Under the pieces are notes generated by a model. The model was not told the origin of the DNA and made no database searches. It worked only from the letters and a program-made list of their open reading frames with translations. The translations under genes were made by a program, and so were the position numbers. Positions 28,890 through 39,261 of a stretch of DNA of 64,000 nt are shown in pieces. The stretch is from Roseburia rectibacter (lineage in GTDB: Bacteria > Bacillota > Clostridia > Lachnospirales > Lachnospiraceae), in NCBI RefSeq assembly GCF_014287515.2, contig NZ_CP092473.1, positions 112,501 to 176,500 on the forward strand, read 5' to 3'. Every line of letters starts with the position of its first letter. The first letter of the stretch is position 1.

Positions 28890-30263
28890 ATGAGAACAGA
28901 TACGATTGCTGCGATAGCAACAGCTATGTCAAGTTCAGGAATCGGCATTATAAGGATCAGTGGGGATGCGGCAGTTCAGATTGTTGACCGGATTTTTTTT
29001 ATGAAAAATAAAAAAAATTTATCCGATATGCCGACACATACGATTCATTATGGTCACATCAAAGATGGGGATGAAGTGATCGATGAAGTTATGGTAGTGC
29101 TGATGCGGGCACCAAAAAGTTACACAAAAGAAGATACCGTCGAGATTGACTGTCATGGCGGAGTATATGTCATGAAGCGTGTGCTTGAGACTGTGATCAA
29201 ATACGGTGCGCGTCCGGCAGAGCCTGGTGAATTTACAAAACGTGCATTTTTAAATGGCAGGATCGATCTTGCGCAGGCGGAGTCTGTCATAGATATTATT
29301 CATGCAAAAAATGAATTTGCATTAAAGAGTTCAGAACGGCAGCTTTCCGGTTCTCTTTCGTCTGCAGTAAAAACAGTCCGTGAAAAACTACTGCATGAGA
29401 TTGCATTTATTGAATCTGCATTAGATGATCCGGAACATATCAGTCTGGATGGATATCCTAAAACACTTCAGGGTATCGTGGAAGAAGCAGGTAAAGAAAT
29501 CAGGAAACTCCTTGCAAACAGCGATAATGGAAAAATTTTAAAAGAAGGTATTTCAACGGTAATCATTGGAAAACCAAACGCCGGAAAATCATCATTGTTA
29601 AATACACTTGTTGGAGAAGAACGGGCGATCGTTACTGATATTGCAGGAACGACAAGGGATGTATTAGAAGAACAGATCAATTTAAATGGAATTATTTTAA
29701 ATGTGATCGATACAGCGGGAATCCGGAAAACGGATGATGTTGTGGAAAAAATTGGCGTGGATCGTGCAAAAAAATACTTAAATGATGCAGACCTGGCGAT
29801 TTATGTTGTGGATACATCAACACAGTTGGATGAAAATGATTTTGAAATTATGGAGCTTTTAAAAGACAGAAAAGCAATCATTCTTTTAAACAAATCGGAT
29901 CTGGCTCCGGTTACTGATCGAGAATCGATCAGAAAGCATCTGGATAAAAAGATGATTGCAATTTCCGCGAAGGAGCAGACCGGGATCGGGGAACTGGAAG
30001 AGACAATCCGTGAGATGTTTTTCACCGGAGAAGTTACATTTAATGATGAAGTGTATATCACAAATATTCGTCATAAAACTGCTTTACAGGAAGCAATGAA
30101 TAGTTTAAATTTAGTGGTGCAGAGTATTATGGACGGTATGCCGGAAGATTTTTATTCTATTGATCTGATGAATGCATATGAAGAACTGGGAAGCATCATT
30201 GGTGAGGCAGTCGAAGATGATCTTGTGAATGAGATATTTAGTAAGTTTTGTCTGGGCAAATAA
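28890..30263 (+). CDS. mnmE: tRNA modification GTPase MnmE
   Basis: MnmE with MnmG forms 5-carboxymethylaminomethyluridine at wobble U34. The 457-residue protein has the N-terminal formyl-THF-binding domain ([14 protein letters not shown]), a GTPase inserted in a helical domain with G1 [13 protein letters not shown]2-G3 GTTRDVLEE and DTAGIRKT, G4 NKSD, and the C-terminal CLGK whose Cys is catalytic in the family. Start ATG 28890 follows GAGGGATT. Confidence 0.97.
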   Translation: MRTDTIAAIATAMSSSGIGIIRISGDAAVQIVDRIFFMKNKKNLSDMPTHTIHYGHIKDGDEVIDEVMVVLMRAPKSYTKEDTVEIDCHGGVYVMKRVLETVIKYGARPAEPGEFTKRAFLNGRIDLAQAESVIDIIHAKNEFALKSSERQLSGSLSSAVKTVREKLLHEIAFIESALDDPEHISLDGYPKTLQGIVEEAGKEIRKLLANSDNGKILKEGISTVIIGKPNAGKSSLLNTLVGEERAIVTDIAGTTRDVLEEQINLNGIILNVIDTAGIRKTDDVVEKIGVDRAKKYLNDADLAIYVVDTSTQLDENDFEIMELLKDRKAIILLNKSDLAPVTDRESIRKHLDKKMIAISAKEQTGIGELEETIREMFFTGEVTFNDEVYITNIRHKTALQEAMNSLNLVVQSIMDGMPEDFYSIDLMNAYEELGSIIGEAVEDDLVNEIFSKFCLGK

Positions 30264-30315
30264 TTGGCACCAATGGGTGCCAATTATTGGAAGAATGCAA
30301 AGGCAGCATTCTTCC
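30261..30315 (+). promoter_or_regulatory. Two tandem hairpins between mnmE and mnmG
   Basis: TAATTGGCACC (30261-30271) pairs with GGTGCCAATTA (30276-30286); then GGAAGAATGC (30289-30298) pairs with GCATTCTTCC (30306-30315). Neither is followed by a T-run. The first begins inside the mnmE stop codon. They may be processing or stability signals. Confidence 0.7.
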
Positions 30316-30363
30316 GGTGTACTGGCTTTTTTGATAAGATTTTTTAGAAAGAAGGATAAGAAG

Positions 30364-32340
30364 ATGCCTGCGATTGAAGAAAATTATGATGTGGTAGTTG
30401 TGGGGGCAGGTCATGCGGGATGTGAGGCGGCATTAGCATGTGCAAGGCTTGGATTGGAGACAATTATTTTTACAGTAAGTGTGGACAGTATCGCGATGAT
30501 GCCTTGTAATCCAAATATTGGAGGAAGTTCAAAAGGGCATCTTGTGAGAGAGATTGATGCACTTGGCGGACAGATGGGGATTAATATTGACAAGACATTT
30601 ATCCAGTCTAAGATGTTAAATAAATCCAAGGGTCCTGCAGTACATTCCCTGCGTGCACAGGCAGATAAAGTGAATTACAGCATGGAGATGCGGAAAACAC
30701 TTCAGAATACAGAGCATCTTACAATCCGACAGGCAGAAGTAGCCGAGATCATTACGGTTCCGGTAAATTCTGCTGTTACAGAAGAATATATAAATGCAGG
30801 AAAAAAAGATGGACAGGTTATAGAAGTTAATGGCGAACTTCAGAAAATTACCGGGGTAAAGACTGTTTCCGGTGGAATTTATCATTGTAAGGCAGTTGTA
30901 CTTTGTACAGGAACGTATTTGAGAGCACGCTGTCTGACAGGCGAGATGATCACTTATACCGGACCGAATGGTCTTATGGCAGCAAATCATCTTACAGATT
31001 CACTTAAAGAGCATGGAATCGAGATGTTTCGTTTTAAGACAGGAACGCCTGCGAGAGTGGATAAACGTTCTCTGGATTTTTCAAAAATGCAGGAACAAAA
31101 GGGAGATGAGAGAGTAGTTCCATTTTCATTTACAACAAACCCGGATGATGTGCAGATTGATCAGGTTTCCTGCTGGCTGACATATACAAATCCAAAGACA
31201 CATGAAATCATTCGTGCAAATTTGGATCGTTCACCAATTTATGCCGGAATTATTGAAGGAACCGGTCCGCGTTATTGCCCTTCCATTGAGGATAAAGTAG
31301 TAAAATTTGCAGACAAAGACCGTCATCAGATTTTTATTGAGCCGGAAGGCATTAATACAAATGAAATGTATGTTGGAGGTATGTCATCTTCACTGCCTGA
31401 GGATGTTCAGCATGAGATGTACCGCACGCTGCCTGGAATGGAGCATGTTAAAATTGTAAGAAATGCATATGCGATCGAGTATGACTGCATTAACCCAAAT
31501 CAGCTTTATGCATCACTTGAATTTAAAAAGATCAAAGGACTTTTTTCCGGTGGACAGTTTAACGGAAGCAGCGGTTATGAGGAGGCAGCTTGTCAGGGAC
31601 TGATCGCAGGTATCAATGCATCTATGAGTATTTTAGGAAAAAAACCTCTGGTTTTAGACCGGTCAGAAGCCTATATTGGCGTATTGATCGATGATCTTGT
31701 GACCAAAGAAAACCACGAGCCATACCGAATGATGACCTCACGTGCAGAATATCGCCTGCTGTTAAGACAGGATAACGCAGATCTGCGTCTGACGAAAAAA
31801 GGTTATGAAATTGGTTTAATTTCAAAAGAACGTTATGACTGGGTATGCAAAAAAGAAGAACTGATCGCGCAGGAAATTGAACGTGTTGCAAAAGTAAAAA
31901 TTGGTGCGAATAAAAAAGTACAGGAATTGCTGGAAAGTTATGACAGTATTCCGTTAAATACAGGAACATTTCTGACAGAATTGATCCGCAGACCGGAGCT
32001 TGATTATGATAAATTAGCACCGATCGATCCGGAACGTCCGGATCTTCCTGCTGAAGTTACTGAGCAGGTAAATATCAGTATCAAGTATGATGGTTACATT
32101 AAGCGTCAGATGAAGCAGGTGGAAAGTTTTAAGAAACTTGAAAAGAAAAAGATACCGGAAAACTTTAATTATGATGATGTTCCAAGTCTGCGAATTGAGG
32201 CACGTCAGAAATTAAAGACTTATTCACCAACTTCAATCGGACAGGCATCCCGTATTTCAGGAGTATCGCCGGCAGATGTATCAGTACTGCTTGTGTATAT
32301 GGAGCAGATGAAGTACCATGAGAAGAAATCGGAAGACTAA
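30364..32340 (+). CDS. mnmG: tRNA uridine-5-carboxymethylaminomethyl modification enzyme MnmG
   Basis: The 658-residue FAD enzyme is the partner of MnmE. The N-terminus [20 protein letters not shown] binds [32 protein letters not shown] and [16 protein letters not shown] are family signatures; the C-terminal helical domain ([20 protein letters not shown]) binds MnmE. The open frame starts at 30229, but ATG 30364 has AAGGA 7 nt upstream and the family N-terminus. Confidence 0.97.
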   Translation: MPAIEENYDVVVVGAGHAGCEAALACARLGLETIIFTVSVDSIAMMPCNPNIGGSSKGHLVREIDALGGQMGINIDKTFIQSKMLNKSKGPAVHSLRAQADKVNYSMEMRKTLQNTEHLTIRQAEVAEIITVPVNSAVTEEYINAGKKDGQVIEVNGELQKITGVKTVSGGIYHCKAVVLCTGTYLRARCLTGEMITYTGPNGLMAANHLTDSLKEHGIEMFRFKTGTPARVDKRSLDFSKMQEQKGDERVVPFSFTTNPDDVQIDQVSCWLTYTNPKTHEIIRANLDRSPIYAGIIEGTGPRYCPSIEDKVVKFADKDRHQIFIEPEGINTNEMYVGGMSSSLPEDVQHEMYRTLPGMEHVKIVRNAYAIEYDCINPNQLYASLEFKKIKGLFSGGQFNGSSGYEEAACQGLIAGINASMSILGKKPLVLDRSEAYIGVLIDDLVTKENHEPYRMMTSRAEYRLLLRQDNADLRLTKKGYEIGLISKERYDWVCKKEELIAQEIERVAKVKIGANKKVQELLESYDSIPLNTGTFLTELIRRPELDYDKLAPIDPERPDLPAEVTEQVNISIKYDGYIKRQMKQVESFKKLEKKKIPENFNYDDVPSLRIEARQKLKTYSPTSIGQASRISGVSPADVSVLLVYMEQMKYHEKKSED

Positions 32341-32431
32341 AATAAATTTAATGACATTGTCGGCAGATTAAAAAAACGAAGATTTTATATAATTAGGACA
32401 TTTGCATATAAAACAGAGAATGGAGATCAGA

Positions 32432-33148
32432 ATGAATTATAATCTGGAACAGTTTAAAGAAGGTTTAAAAGAACTTCAGATTGAATTGAGTGATAAACAG
32501 ATCAATCAGTTTCTTAAATATTATGAACTTCTGGTAGAAACCAATAAGGTGATGAATCTGACTGCAATCACAGAATTTGATGAAGTAGTGGAAAAACATT
32601 TTCTGGACAGTCTTTCTTTGTGTCGTGTATACGATTTAAAAGATAATGTTAAAATTTTAGATCTCGGAACCGGGGCAGGATTTCCCGGAATCCCGCTTAA
32701 AATTGCATTTCCAGATTTAGAACTGGTACTTGCAGATTCCTTAAATAAAAGGATTAAATTTTTAAACCAGGTAATTGATGAACTGGAGCTGAAAAATATT
32801 ACTGCTGTTCATGCCAGAGCGGAGGAGCTTGGTAAAAATAAAGATTACAGAGAACAGTTTGATGTATGTGTTTCACGTGCAGTGGCAAATTTGTCTTCTC
32901 TTAGCGAATACTGTATACCATTTGTGAAAGTTGGTGGCAAATTTATTTCATATAAATCAGGCAGCATTGAAGAAGAAGTGGCAGAAGCGAAAAAAGCTGT
33001 TTTTGTTTTAGGTGGAAAAGTAACGGATGTGTATAAATTTGATCTGTATGAACAGAAAAGATCGTTTGTTGTGATCAACAAGGAAAAGCACACACCGAAA
33101 ATATATCCAAGAAAAGCCGGGACGCCGACGAAAGAGCCATTACATTAA
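32432..33148 (+). CDS. rsmG: 16S rRNA (guanine-527 N7)-methyltransferase RsmG
   Basis: The 238-residue SAM-dependent enzyme (GidB) shows the SAM-binding motif LDLGTGAGFPGIPLKIAFP, VLADSLNKRIKFL and CVSRAVANLSSLSEY. Start ATG 32432 has GAATGGAG spaced 6 nt; an upstream in-frame start at 32402 is unlikely. Loss of RsmG gives low-level streptomycin resistance in other species; all motifs are intact here. Confidence 0.96.
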   Translation: MNYNLEQFKEGLKELQIELSDKQINQFLKYYELLVETNKVMNLTAITEFDEVVEKHFLDSLSLCRVYDLKDNVKILDLGTGAGFPGIPLKIAFPDLELVLADSLNKRIKFLNQVIDELELKNITAVHARAEELGKNKDYREQFDVCVSRAVANLSSLSEYCIPFVKVGGKFISYKSGSIEEEVAEAKKAVFVLGGKVTDVYKFDLYEQKRSFVVINKEKHTPKIYPRKAGTPTKEPLH

Positions 33149-33161
33149 TATTATGTTCATA

Positions 33162-33206
33162 AAAAAAGTGACTGTAGAAAATTTACTTTTCACAGTCACT
33201 TTTTTC
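33162..33206. terminator. Bidirectional terminator between rsmG and the hydrolase gene
   Basis: AAAAAAGTGACTGT (33162-33175) pairs with ACAGTCACTTTTTT (33192-33205). A- and T-runs on both sides suit the two convergent genes. Confidence 0.9.
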
Positions 33207-33256
33207 ATGGTAATAAAATATTCCCAGAACATACCGTCTGTTGATTCGATATAAAA

Positions 33257-34228
33257 TTAATTTTTTTCACGATTAAAAAGCATCTGAATAACTTCAGCTA
33301 ACTTATCAGGAGCTTCTAATTGTGGAAGGTATTTTACATTAGAAATATATGAAGTTTCAATAAAGGAACTTTGTTTTGCATAGCTGGTTACGATCTGAAC
33401 AGAATCAGGATTGCTCCGGCTTTCCACAACATAGAATGGAATGGAAAGTTTCTTTAGTGCATGTAAAATGCAGTTGTCAGTGTACTGTCCCTCAATACTT
33501 GCCATTAAATATTTTCCGTGGCTGCCATTCATGTGTGATGCTTCGTAGTAGGCATCCAGCATTTTAGAGGAGACAAGCTGTGGTTTGTTAAAATATTCAG
33601 TATAAAATAGTTTCTGTATATTTTTTTCATGCGTTTTTACATTGTAAATAAATGTTCCGAGAACAGGAACTTCCAGTAATGTCTTCTTTAAAGTAGAAGA
33701 GTTACTTGGCGTGCGGTTAAATTTTTCAGGCATTGGCGGATTGATAGCAATGATTTTGTGAAATAAATGATTCGTCATATTTTCTGCCAACGTCACAAAT
33801 GAAATGGAAGAACCCGTTGCAATTACTGTAGGGGTATCTTTTATTACTTCTTTTACAAAATCAGTAATAAGCTGAACATATAAGTAATTAGTGTATGTCA
33901 GATAAGGTTTTTCTGAACGTCCGCATCCTAAGAGGTCAATCGTATATACGGTATGCTGCTTTTCAAGTTTTTTTGCAAAACGGCACCACTCATAAGAGGA
34001 ACTGAGTGGACTCAGATCATGTATCAATAAAACAGGTGTTCCAGAACCATGTTTTGTGTAATAGATTTTTCCATTCTTCCAATCAAAAAAATTACCATTT
34101 TCCGTCTTTAAGATGTTTTTCATTGAAGCAGTAAGATCGATAAAACGATTTACGAAATGAATGGTTCCGGCAGCTAATGCAGTTAACAGAAAAAAATGTC
34201 TGATATTTTTTTTCATACTCTTATTCAT
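33257..34228 (-). CDS. Alpha/beta-hydrolase fold protein with N-terminal membrane anchor
   Basis: The 323-residue protein starts MNKSMKKNIRHFFLLTALAA, an N-terminal hydrophobic segment that should anchor it in the membrane. The hydrolase core has the oxyanion HG-type segment LLIHDLSPLSSSYEW, GCGRSEKP, and the nucleophile-elbow ATGSSIS, where the usual final Gly of GxSxG is replaced by Ser. Family members are esterases or C-C hydrolases; substrate unknown. GGAGG lies 5 nt before ATG 34228. It diverges from the degS-like gene. Confidence 0.78.
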   Translation of the reverse strand: MNKSMKKNIRHFFLLTALAAGTIHFVNRFIDLTASMKNILKTENGNFFDWKNGKIYYTKHGSGTPVLLIHDLSPLSSSYEWCRFAKKLEKQHTVYTIDLLGCGRSEKPYLTYTNYLYVQLITDFVKEVIKDTPTVIATGSSISFVTLAENMTNHLFHKIIAINPPMPEKFNRTPSNSSTLKKTLLEVPVLGTFIYNVKTHEKNIQKLFYTEYFNKPQLVSSKMLDAYYEASHMNGSHGKYLMASIEGQYTDNCILHALKKLSIPFYVVESRSNPDSVQIVTSYAKQSSFIETSYISNVKYLPQLEAPDKLAEVIQMLFNREKN

Positions 34229-34412
34229 AAATGCCTCCATATCTGCCAAATAACAGGCTATTTTTATAATAATATTATAGCCGCTTTTGGCCGCTTATAC
34301 AAATTAAATTTTTGATTCATGAAAAATTTATCTTTTCAACAAAGTGAATTTAGTATAAAATAAAAATGGTTTATTATTTATGTAATATAAAACATACGTT
34401 CGAAGGAAGTAT

Positions 34413-35417
34413 ATGATAAGTGAATATTTAAAAAAATTTCAGTCGGAGCTGATGACTAATAAGGAAGATATACATAAATCGATTCAGACACTGGAATTAC
34501 AGATGAAAGAAAATAAGGCATTTATAATGCTTTTAAAAGAAGAAAATGATTCAAACTATGAATCATTCAGCCCCAGGGATGTTAATCCAAAGGGCAGGGA
34601 ACAGATTTTACATTTAGAGGAGCAGCAGAAACTTTTACAGGAACAGTTAGATACCAGAAAAAAAGAATATACATCCTGTGTTACAAAGCTGAATGAATTA
34701 AATGATGCAATTTCTGAGCTGGAACAAAAAATAAATGATAATAACTCTGATATAAGCGATGAGATATTCCGGTTAAAATTATTAGAAACACAGGAAAATG
34801 AGAGACAGCGCATATCAAGGGAATTACATGATTCAACGGTGCAGAATCTGACAAGTCTGGTTCATAAAACAGAATTATGCAGTAAATTAATTGATATGGA
34901 TAAGGTCAGATGTAAACTGGAATTAAATATCATGTCTAAAACTTTGCGTGATATTATCAATGATACACGAAATATGATCTACAATCTGCGACCAATGTCA
35001 TTTGATGATATAGGCTTAGAAGTTACGATTGAACGTGCGTTAGAAAAGTTAGAGAGCAGTGAAACAAAAAAGATAAATTTTTCTGTAGTTGGTGAGTCTT
35101 ACAAAATAAATCCTGTTATTGGAATTACTTTGCTAAGAATTATTCAGGAAGCCTGCAGTAATGCAATCCGCCATGCAGATTGTTCTGTAATAAAGGTAGT
35201 TTTAAACTATCAACCGGGAACAATTATACTTTCTATTGAAGATGATGGAAAGGGATTTGTATATGAGGAGAATGAGTGTAATTGCAAAGCAGATAATTCT
35301 GGATTTGGTTTGTCAATGATGAGAGAAAGAGTATATCTTTTATCTGGAAAAATAGACATTCATTCAAAAACAAATGCAGGAACGAAGATTCAGGTTGAAG
35401 TTCCAATTGCCGAATAG
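34413..35417 (+). CDS. Cytosolic sensor histidine kinase, DegS-like (HisKA_3)
   Basis: The 334-residue kinase has no membrane segment. Residues 1-125 form coiled coils; the dimerisation/phosphoacceptor part is RQRISRELHDSTVQNL with His139; the ATPase part has the N-box EACSNAIRHADC and G-boxes EDDGKGF and SGFGLSMMRERV. It is the DegS/LiaS type. The NarL-type regulator begins 14 nt downstream, so they form a two-component system. The signal is unknown; soluble DegS proteins sense cytoplasmic or flagellar states. Confidence 0.9.
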   Translation: MISEYLKKFQSELMTNKEDIHKSIQTLELQMKENKAFIMLLKEENDSNYESFSPRDVNPKGREQILHLEEQQKLLQEQLDTRKKEYTSCVTKLNELNDAISELEQKINDNNSDISDEIFRLKLLETQENERQRISRELHDSTVQNLTSLVHKTELCSKLIDMDKVRCKLELNIMSKTLRDIINDTRNMIYNLRPMSFDDIGLEVTIERALEKLESSETKKINFSVVGESYKINPVIGITLLRIIQEACSNAIRHADCSVIKVVLNYQPGTIILSIEDDGKGFVYEENECNCKADNSGFGLSMMRERVYLLSGKIDIHSKTNAGTKIQVEVPIAE

Positions 35418-35431
35418 GGGGGTACAAAACG

Positions 35432-36073
35432 ATGTCAGTAAAAGTTATGATAGCAGATGATCATTCAATGATTCGTGAAGGTTTAAAGCAGTTATTAGAG
35501 TTAGAAGGCGAGTTTGAGGTTATTGCAGAAGCATGTGATGGAGTAGATTGTCTTGAAAAATTAAAAACAGTTGTACCTGATATATTATTACTTGATATCA
35601 ATATGCCAAATATGAATGGACTCGAAGTCCTTCAGAGAATAAAAGATATGAAAATGAAAATTAAAGTAATGGTTTTAACAGTACATAATGAGGTCGAATA
35701 TCTTTTGAAGGCAGTTGATATTGGAGTAAATGGTTATTTATTAAAAGATTCTGAATCTGCAGAATTAAAAAAAGCAATCTTAGCAGTTGTTAATGGGGAA
35801 GATTATATACAGCCAAGTTTAATACCGGTTTTAAATTCCAAGATGCTTGATCGTGACAGCGACAGCAGTAAAATTGAAAGTCTTACCAGAAGAGAACTTG
35901 AAGTTTTAAAGATGCTTTCCTATGGAACTTATAATAAAGAAATTGCAGAGCAGTTAAATATTAGTGAACGTACGGTAAAGAATCACGTATCTAATATTTT
36001 TAAGAAAATTGGAGTTACAGATCGTACACAGGCAGCCGTATTTGCAATTCGTAATAATCTGATTACAATTTAA
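35432..36073 (+). CDS. Response regulator, NarL/DegU type
   Basis: The 213-residue regulator has a receiver domain (acidic DD at 9-10, phosphoacceptor Asp55 in LLLDINMPN, Lys in LLKDSES) and a C-terminal LuxR-type helix-turn-helix (LTRRELEVLKMLSYGTYNKE, ISERTVKNHVSNIFKKIGV). GGGGGG precedes the ATG. It is partner of the upstream kinase; DegU is the nearest well-known relative. The gene is followed by a terminator that contains a parS site. Confidence 0.92.
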   Translation: MSVKVMIADDHSMIREGLKQLLELEGEFEVIAEACDGVDCLEKLKTVVPDILLLDINMPNMNGLEVLQRIKDMKMKIKVMVLTVHNEVEYLLKAVDIGVNGYLLKDSESAELKKAILAVVNGEDYIQPSLIPVLNSKMLDRDSDSSKIESLTRRELEVLKMLSYGTYNKEIAEQLNISERTVKNHVSNIFKKIGVTDRTQAAVFAIRNNLITI

Positions 36074-36141
36074 TCATAGTCAATACGTTTGCGGAGTCGA
36101 AAATTACTACTAAATATATAAGATTAGTAATAAATAAAAAG

Positions 36142-36181
36142 CTCATGTAATGTTTCACGTGAAACATTATATGGGTTTTTT
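36142..36181 (+). terminator. Terminator of the degS/degU-like operon, built on a parS site
   Basis: CTCATGTAATGTTTCAC (36142-36158) pairs with GTGAAACATTATATGGG (36159-36175) and is followed by T6. The central 16 bp (36151-36166) are parS. One sequence appears to serve as both an RNA terminator and a ParB site. Confidence 0.75.
36151..36166. promoter_or_regulatory. parS site 1
   Basis: TGTTTCACGTGAAACA, the exact consensus for Spo0J/ParB of Firmicutes. It lies inside a terminator hairpin. Confidence 0.95.
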
Positions 36182-36198
36182 AAATTTATAGAATTTAG

Positions 36199-36265
36199 GT
36201 GTCAAAAGGTGATTCATAACTTTGTGCAATATGCCAATCAAAAAATTAAAAATCATCTTTTGACA
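36199..36265. repeat. Imperfect inverted repeat
   Basis: TGTCAAAAGGTGATT (36200-36214) and AATCATCTTTTGACA (36251-36265) are inverted with one mismatch, 36 nt apart. It could be a small mobile-element relic; no coding content. Confidence 0.55.
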
Positions 36266-36718
36266 TCCGGATCTTTACAGAAAAATGCGCCCTATGAATT
36301 AAATTCTTTTGGTCAGGATCAAACACTTCGTGGAAAAATTAGCTGTAAACAGCACCACTTTGTCACCGCTCTAGCGTAACAGTGAATTTAAAATGTGTGT
36401 CATTTCTTGTTCTTGGTATAGGTTATTTTAAAATTAGGTTACAAATAAGTTTAATAGCTTATTTGTTGTTCCTAAACAAAACAGATACATTTGATAGTAT
36501 CGTAAATGGGATAATTACATTACTACTTTACAACAAATTTGCTCAGAAAATTAAATTAGTAAATTAGCATATTAGATAAAAGAAAGTAAAAATGTATTGA
36601 TTTTATAGAATCCGCAAAATTAATCTTAGTGCTTTGTAATATATTACATTAAAAACTAATTTATAAGTGATATCTGACCAGACTATTATTAAATCTATAA
36701 AGATGGTTATATATAGAA

Positions 36719-36734
36719 TGTTTCACGTGAAACA
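36719..36734. promoter_or_regulatory. parS site 2
   Basis: Exact TGTTTCACGTGAAACA inside the longer palindrome GAATGTTTCACGTGAAACAT.. that extends to 22 bp. Confidence 0.95.
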
Positions 36735-36925
36735 TTCTTAAAAAGAAGTTGATTAATTATATTTATAAATTAATTGTTTTCTTAAAATAAATATTCAAGG
36801 AAAAATAGTGTAAAGGTAAGATTCATATATTTAAAATTATACTTATATAATGGAAATTTGTAACAAGGACAAAACTAAAAATATATTTTATATTAATATC
36901 AATATAAAAAAGAAAACATTAAAAA

Positions 36926-36941
36926 TGTTTCACGTGAAACA
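36926..36941. promoter_or_regulatory. parS site 3
   Basis: Exact 16-bp parS, extended to a 26-bp perfect palindrome by A5/T5 flanks (36921-36946). Confidence 0.95.
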
Positions 36942-37456
36942 TTTTTAACTCATGATAATAGGAGGTACATATTATTATATCAATAAAATTGCACACAATC
37001 TGAAAGCATCAGAATAGAATTTATATGCTTATCTGTCAAATTAAAATTTTTTATTAGGAATATATATTTTTTGAATGATTCGTGATCAATGAAACATTAC
37101 ATATGAGACATTAGGCCTATGTTATATTATTGTAAAATATTATATTATGACCAGAAAAAATAATTTTTAACTAAAGCTATACAAAAGCCTTGACTTTGTG
37201 TGATTTGTTGGCTGATAATTTATACAAAAGTTTTTTACTACCAAAATTTCCACAGATAATTGTGTCTTATGAATATAAAAGTCATTTTGACCAGAAATTG
37301 TACCTAATCAAAAATGGCTATAAACGGGACAGTCCAAGTATACGAAAGAGCTACAAAAGGTTCTTTATCGGATGAAGAAGTAAATAATTTTTAATTCGAT
37401 AAAAATATATAATTCTTTTAATTCCAGATGAATAATAAAAGTAAAATTATACAAAA

Positions 37457-37472
37457 TGTTTCACGTGAAACA
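37457..37472. promoter_or_regulatory. parS site 4, in the parA promoter region
   Basis: Exact 16-bp parS, 68 nt before the parA start. A TATAAT at 37504-37509 is a likely parA -10 box, so ParB bound here could also regulate parA-parB. Confidence 0.93.
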
Positions 37473-37540
37473 TTTTATTATAGAAATGCATATATATAAG
37501 TGCTATAATGAAAACAATAAAAAAGGAAATGAGGATTAAA

Positions 37541-38308
37541 ATGAGCAGAATTATAGCAATCGCCAACCAAAAGGGTGGTGTAGGTAAAACAACAACGGCG
37601 ATTAACCTTGCTTCCTGTTTAGCCGAAGCAGGAAAAAAAGTTTTGACAATTGATCTTGATCCGCAGGGAAATATGACGAGTGGATTAGGTGTAAATAAAA
37701 ATGAATTGGAAAACACGGTATACGAATTAATGCTGGATGAATGTTCTATCAAAGAAAGTATGGTAGATACGGTAGTGGAAGGCATGAAAATTATACCGTC
37801 CAATGTAAATCTTGCAGGAGCAGAAATTGAACTGTTAGGCATTGAAGATAAAGAATATATTTTGAAAAATGCTGTAGATTATGTCAGGGATGATTATGAT
37901 TTTATAATTATTGATTGTCCGCCGTCATTGAATATGTTGACAATTAACGCCATGACTACGGCTGATTCTGTACTTGTTCCAATCCAGTGTGAATATTATG
38001 CATTAGAGGGACTCAGTCAGTTGATACACACTATTGATCTTGTACAGCAGAGATTGAATCCTGAACTTCATATTGATGGTATCGTTTTTACCATGTATGA
38101 TGTAAGAACAAATCTATCAAACCAGGTTGTTGAAAATGTAAGAACAAATCTTGATACAAAGATTTATGATACATTAATACCTAGAAATATACGTCTTGCA
38201 GAAGCACCATCACATGGATTACCTATTAACATGTATGATACAAAATCTGCAGGATCAGAGAGCTATCGCATGTTAGCAAAAGAAGTTATGGAAAGGAAGA
38301 ATGTATAA
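37541..38308 (+). CDS. parA: Chromosome partitioning ATPase ParA (Soj)
   Basis: The 255-residue protein starts [20 protein letters not shown] with the deviant Walker A KGGVGKTT; further LTIDLDPQGNMTSGLG, FIIIDCPPSLNMLTINAM and VPIQCEYYALEGLSQL. It moves origins and, in its ATP state, affects DnaA. ATG 37541 has GAGG at 6 nt. parB follows 3 nt after the stop. Confidence 0.97.
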   Translation: MSRIIAIANQKGGVGKTTTAINLASCLAEAGKKVLTIDLDPQGNMTSGLGVNKNELENTVYELMLDECSIKESMVDTVVEGMKIIPSNVNLAGAEIELLGIEDKEYILKNAVDYVRDDYDFIIIDCPPSLNMLTINAMTTADSVLVPIQCEYYALEGLSQLIHTIDLVQQRLNPELHIDGIVFTMYDVRTNLSNQVVENVRTNLDTKIYDTLIPRNIRLAEAPSHGLPINMYDTKSAGSESYRMLAKEVMERKNV

Positions 38309-38311
38309 AAT

Positions 38312-39220
38312 ATGGCAACAAAAAAACGTGGTTTGGGACAGGGAATAGATTCATTGATTCCAAATAAAGTAAATGTAAATAAAGAATCAGAGACAATAAA
38401 GGTAAATGCAGATTCTGAGAAGAAAGATGGAATTTTTGTCAATATTAATAAAGTAGAACCAAACAGGGAACAGCCAAGAAAAAATTTTGATGAAGATTTA
38501 TTAGTAGATTTATCAGAGTCCATTAAACAGGTAGGGGTACTTCAGCCATTACTTGTATTAGATAAAAAGGATTATTACGAAATCATTGCAGGTGAGCGAC
38601 GCTGGAGAGCTGCAAAACTTGCAGGATTAAAAGAAGTTCCAGTCCGAATCATGAATCTTACGGATCAGGAAGTAGTAGAAATTTCATTGGTGGAAAATAT
38701 ACAGAGAGAAAATTTAAATCCAATTGAGGAAGCGTTTGCATATAAAAGACTTTTGACAGAATTTCATTTGAAACAGGATGAGGTTGCCGAGCGTGTTTCT
38801 AAGAGCAGAACGGCAGTAACCAATTCGATGAGACTTTTGAAATTAGATGAACGTGTTCAGCAAATGGTAATTGATGATATGATTACAACTGGTCATGCAA
38901 GGGCACTGCTTGGAATTGAAGATGCGGAAAAACAATATGCAACGGCTCAGAAAATTTTTGACGAAAATTTGAGCGTACGTGAGACAGAAAAGCTGGTAAA
39001 AAAAATCCAAAAGAATAAAGATGTTCCTGTAGAAAAGAAAAAGGTTTCAGATCCTGCAATGGAAGCAATTTATCATGATTTAGAGGAAAAGATGAAATCA
39101 ATCCTTGGAACAAAAGTCGCTATCAATAAAAAGGATGATCAAAAAGGAAAAATTGAAATTGAATATTATTCTATGGATGAATTAGACCGGATTATTGATC
39201 TGATTCGTACAATCGCATAA
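38312..39220 (+). CDS. parB: Chromosome partitioning protein ParB (Spo0J)
   Basis: The 302-residue CTP-switch clamp binds the four parS sites upstream. The N-terminal domain has PRKNFDEDLLVDLSESI, GERRWRAAKLAG (CTP-binding box II region) and VENIQRENLNPIEEAFAYKR; the helix-turn-helix is VAERVSKSRTAVTNSMRLLK; the C-terminal dimerisation part ends IIDLIRTIA. It is tightly coupled to parA. Confidence 0.97.
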   Translation: MATKKRGLGQGIDSLIPNKVNVNKESETIKVNADSEKKDGIFVNINKVEPNREQPRKNFDEDLLVDLSESIKQVGVLQPLLVLDKKDYYEIIAGERRWRAAKLAGLKEVPVRIMNLTDQEVVEISLVENIQRENLNPIEEAFAYKRLLTEFHLKQDEVAERVSKSRTAVTNSMRLLKLDERVQQMVIDDMITTGHARALLGIEDAEKQYATAQKIFDENLSVRETEKLVKKIQKNKDVPVEKKKVSDPAMEAIYHDLEEKMKSILGTKVAINKKDDQKGKIEIEYYSMDELDRIIDLIRTIA

Positions 39221-39261
39221 AATACACAGAACATTTGTTCTAAATAACGAAAGGTAAAATA

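Larger units (their letters stand above)
36074..37540. other. Gene-poor centromere-like region with four parS sites
   Basis: This stretch of about 1.4 kb is AT-rich; small ORFs in it (for example 36382-36567) have no ribosome-binding site or homology-like sequence, and I see no gene. It holds four exact 16-bp parS sites just before parA-parB. An imperfect inverted repeat lies at 36199-36265. The spacing of sites is about 570, 207 and 531 bp. Confidence 0.75.

Noticed and set aside
36382..36567. 61-codon ORF between parS sites
   Set aside because: No Shine-Dalgarno, AT-driven composition, no recognisable feature.
37190..37375. 61-codon ORF before parA
   Set aside because: Non-ATG or weak start context and no family resemblance; lies in the decayed parS region.
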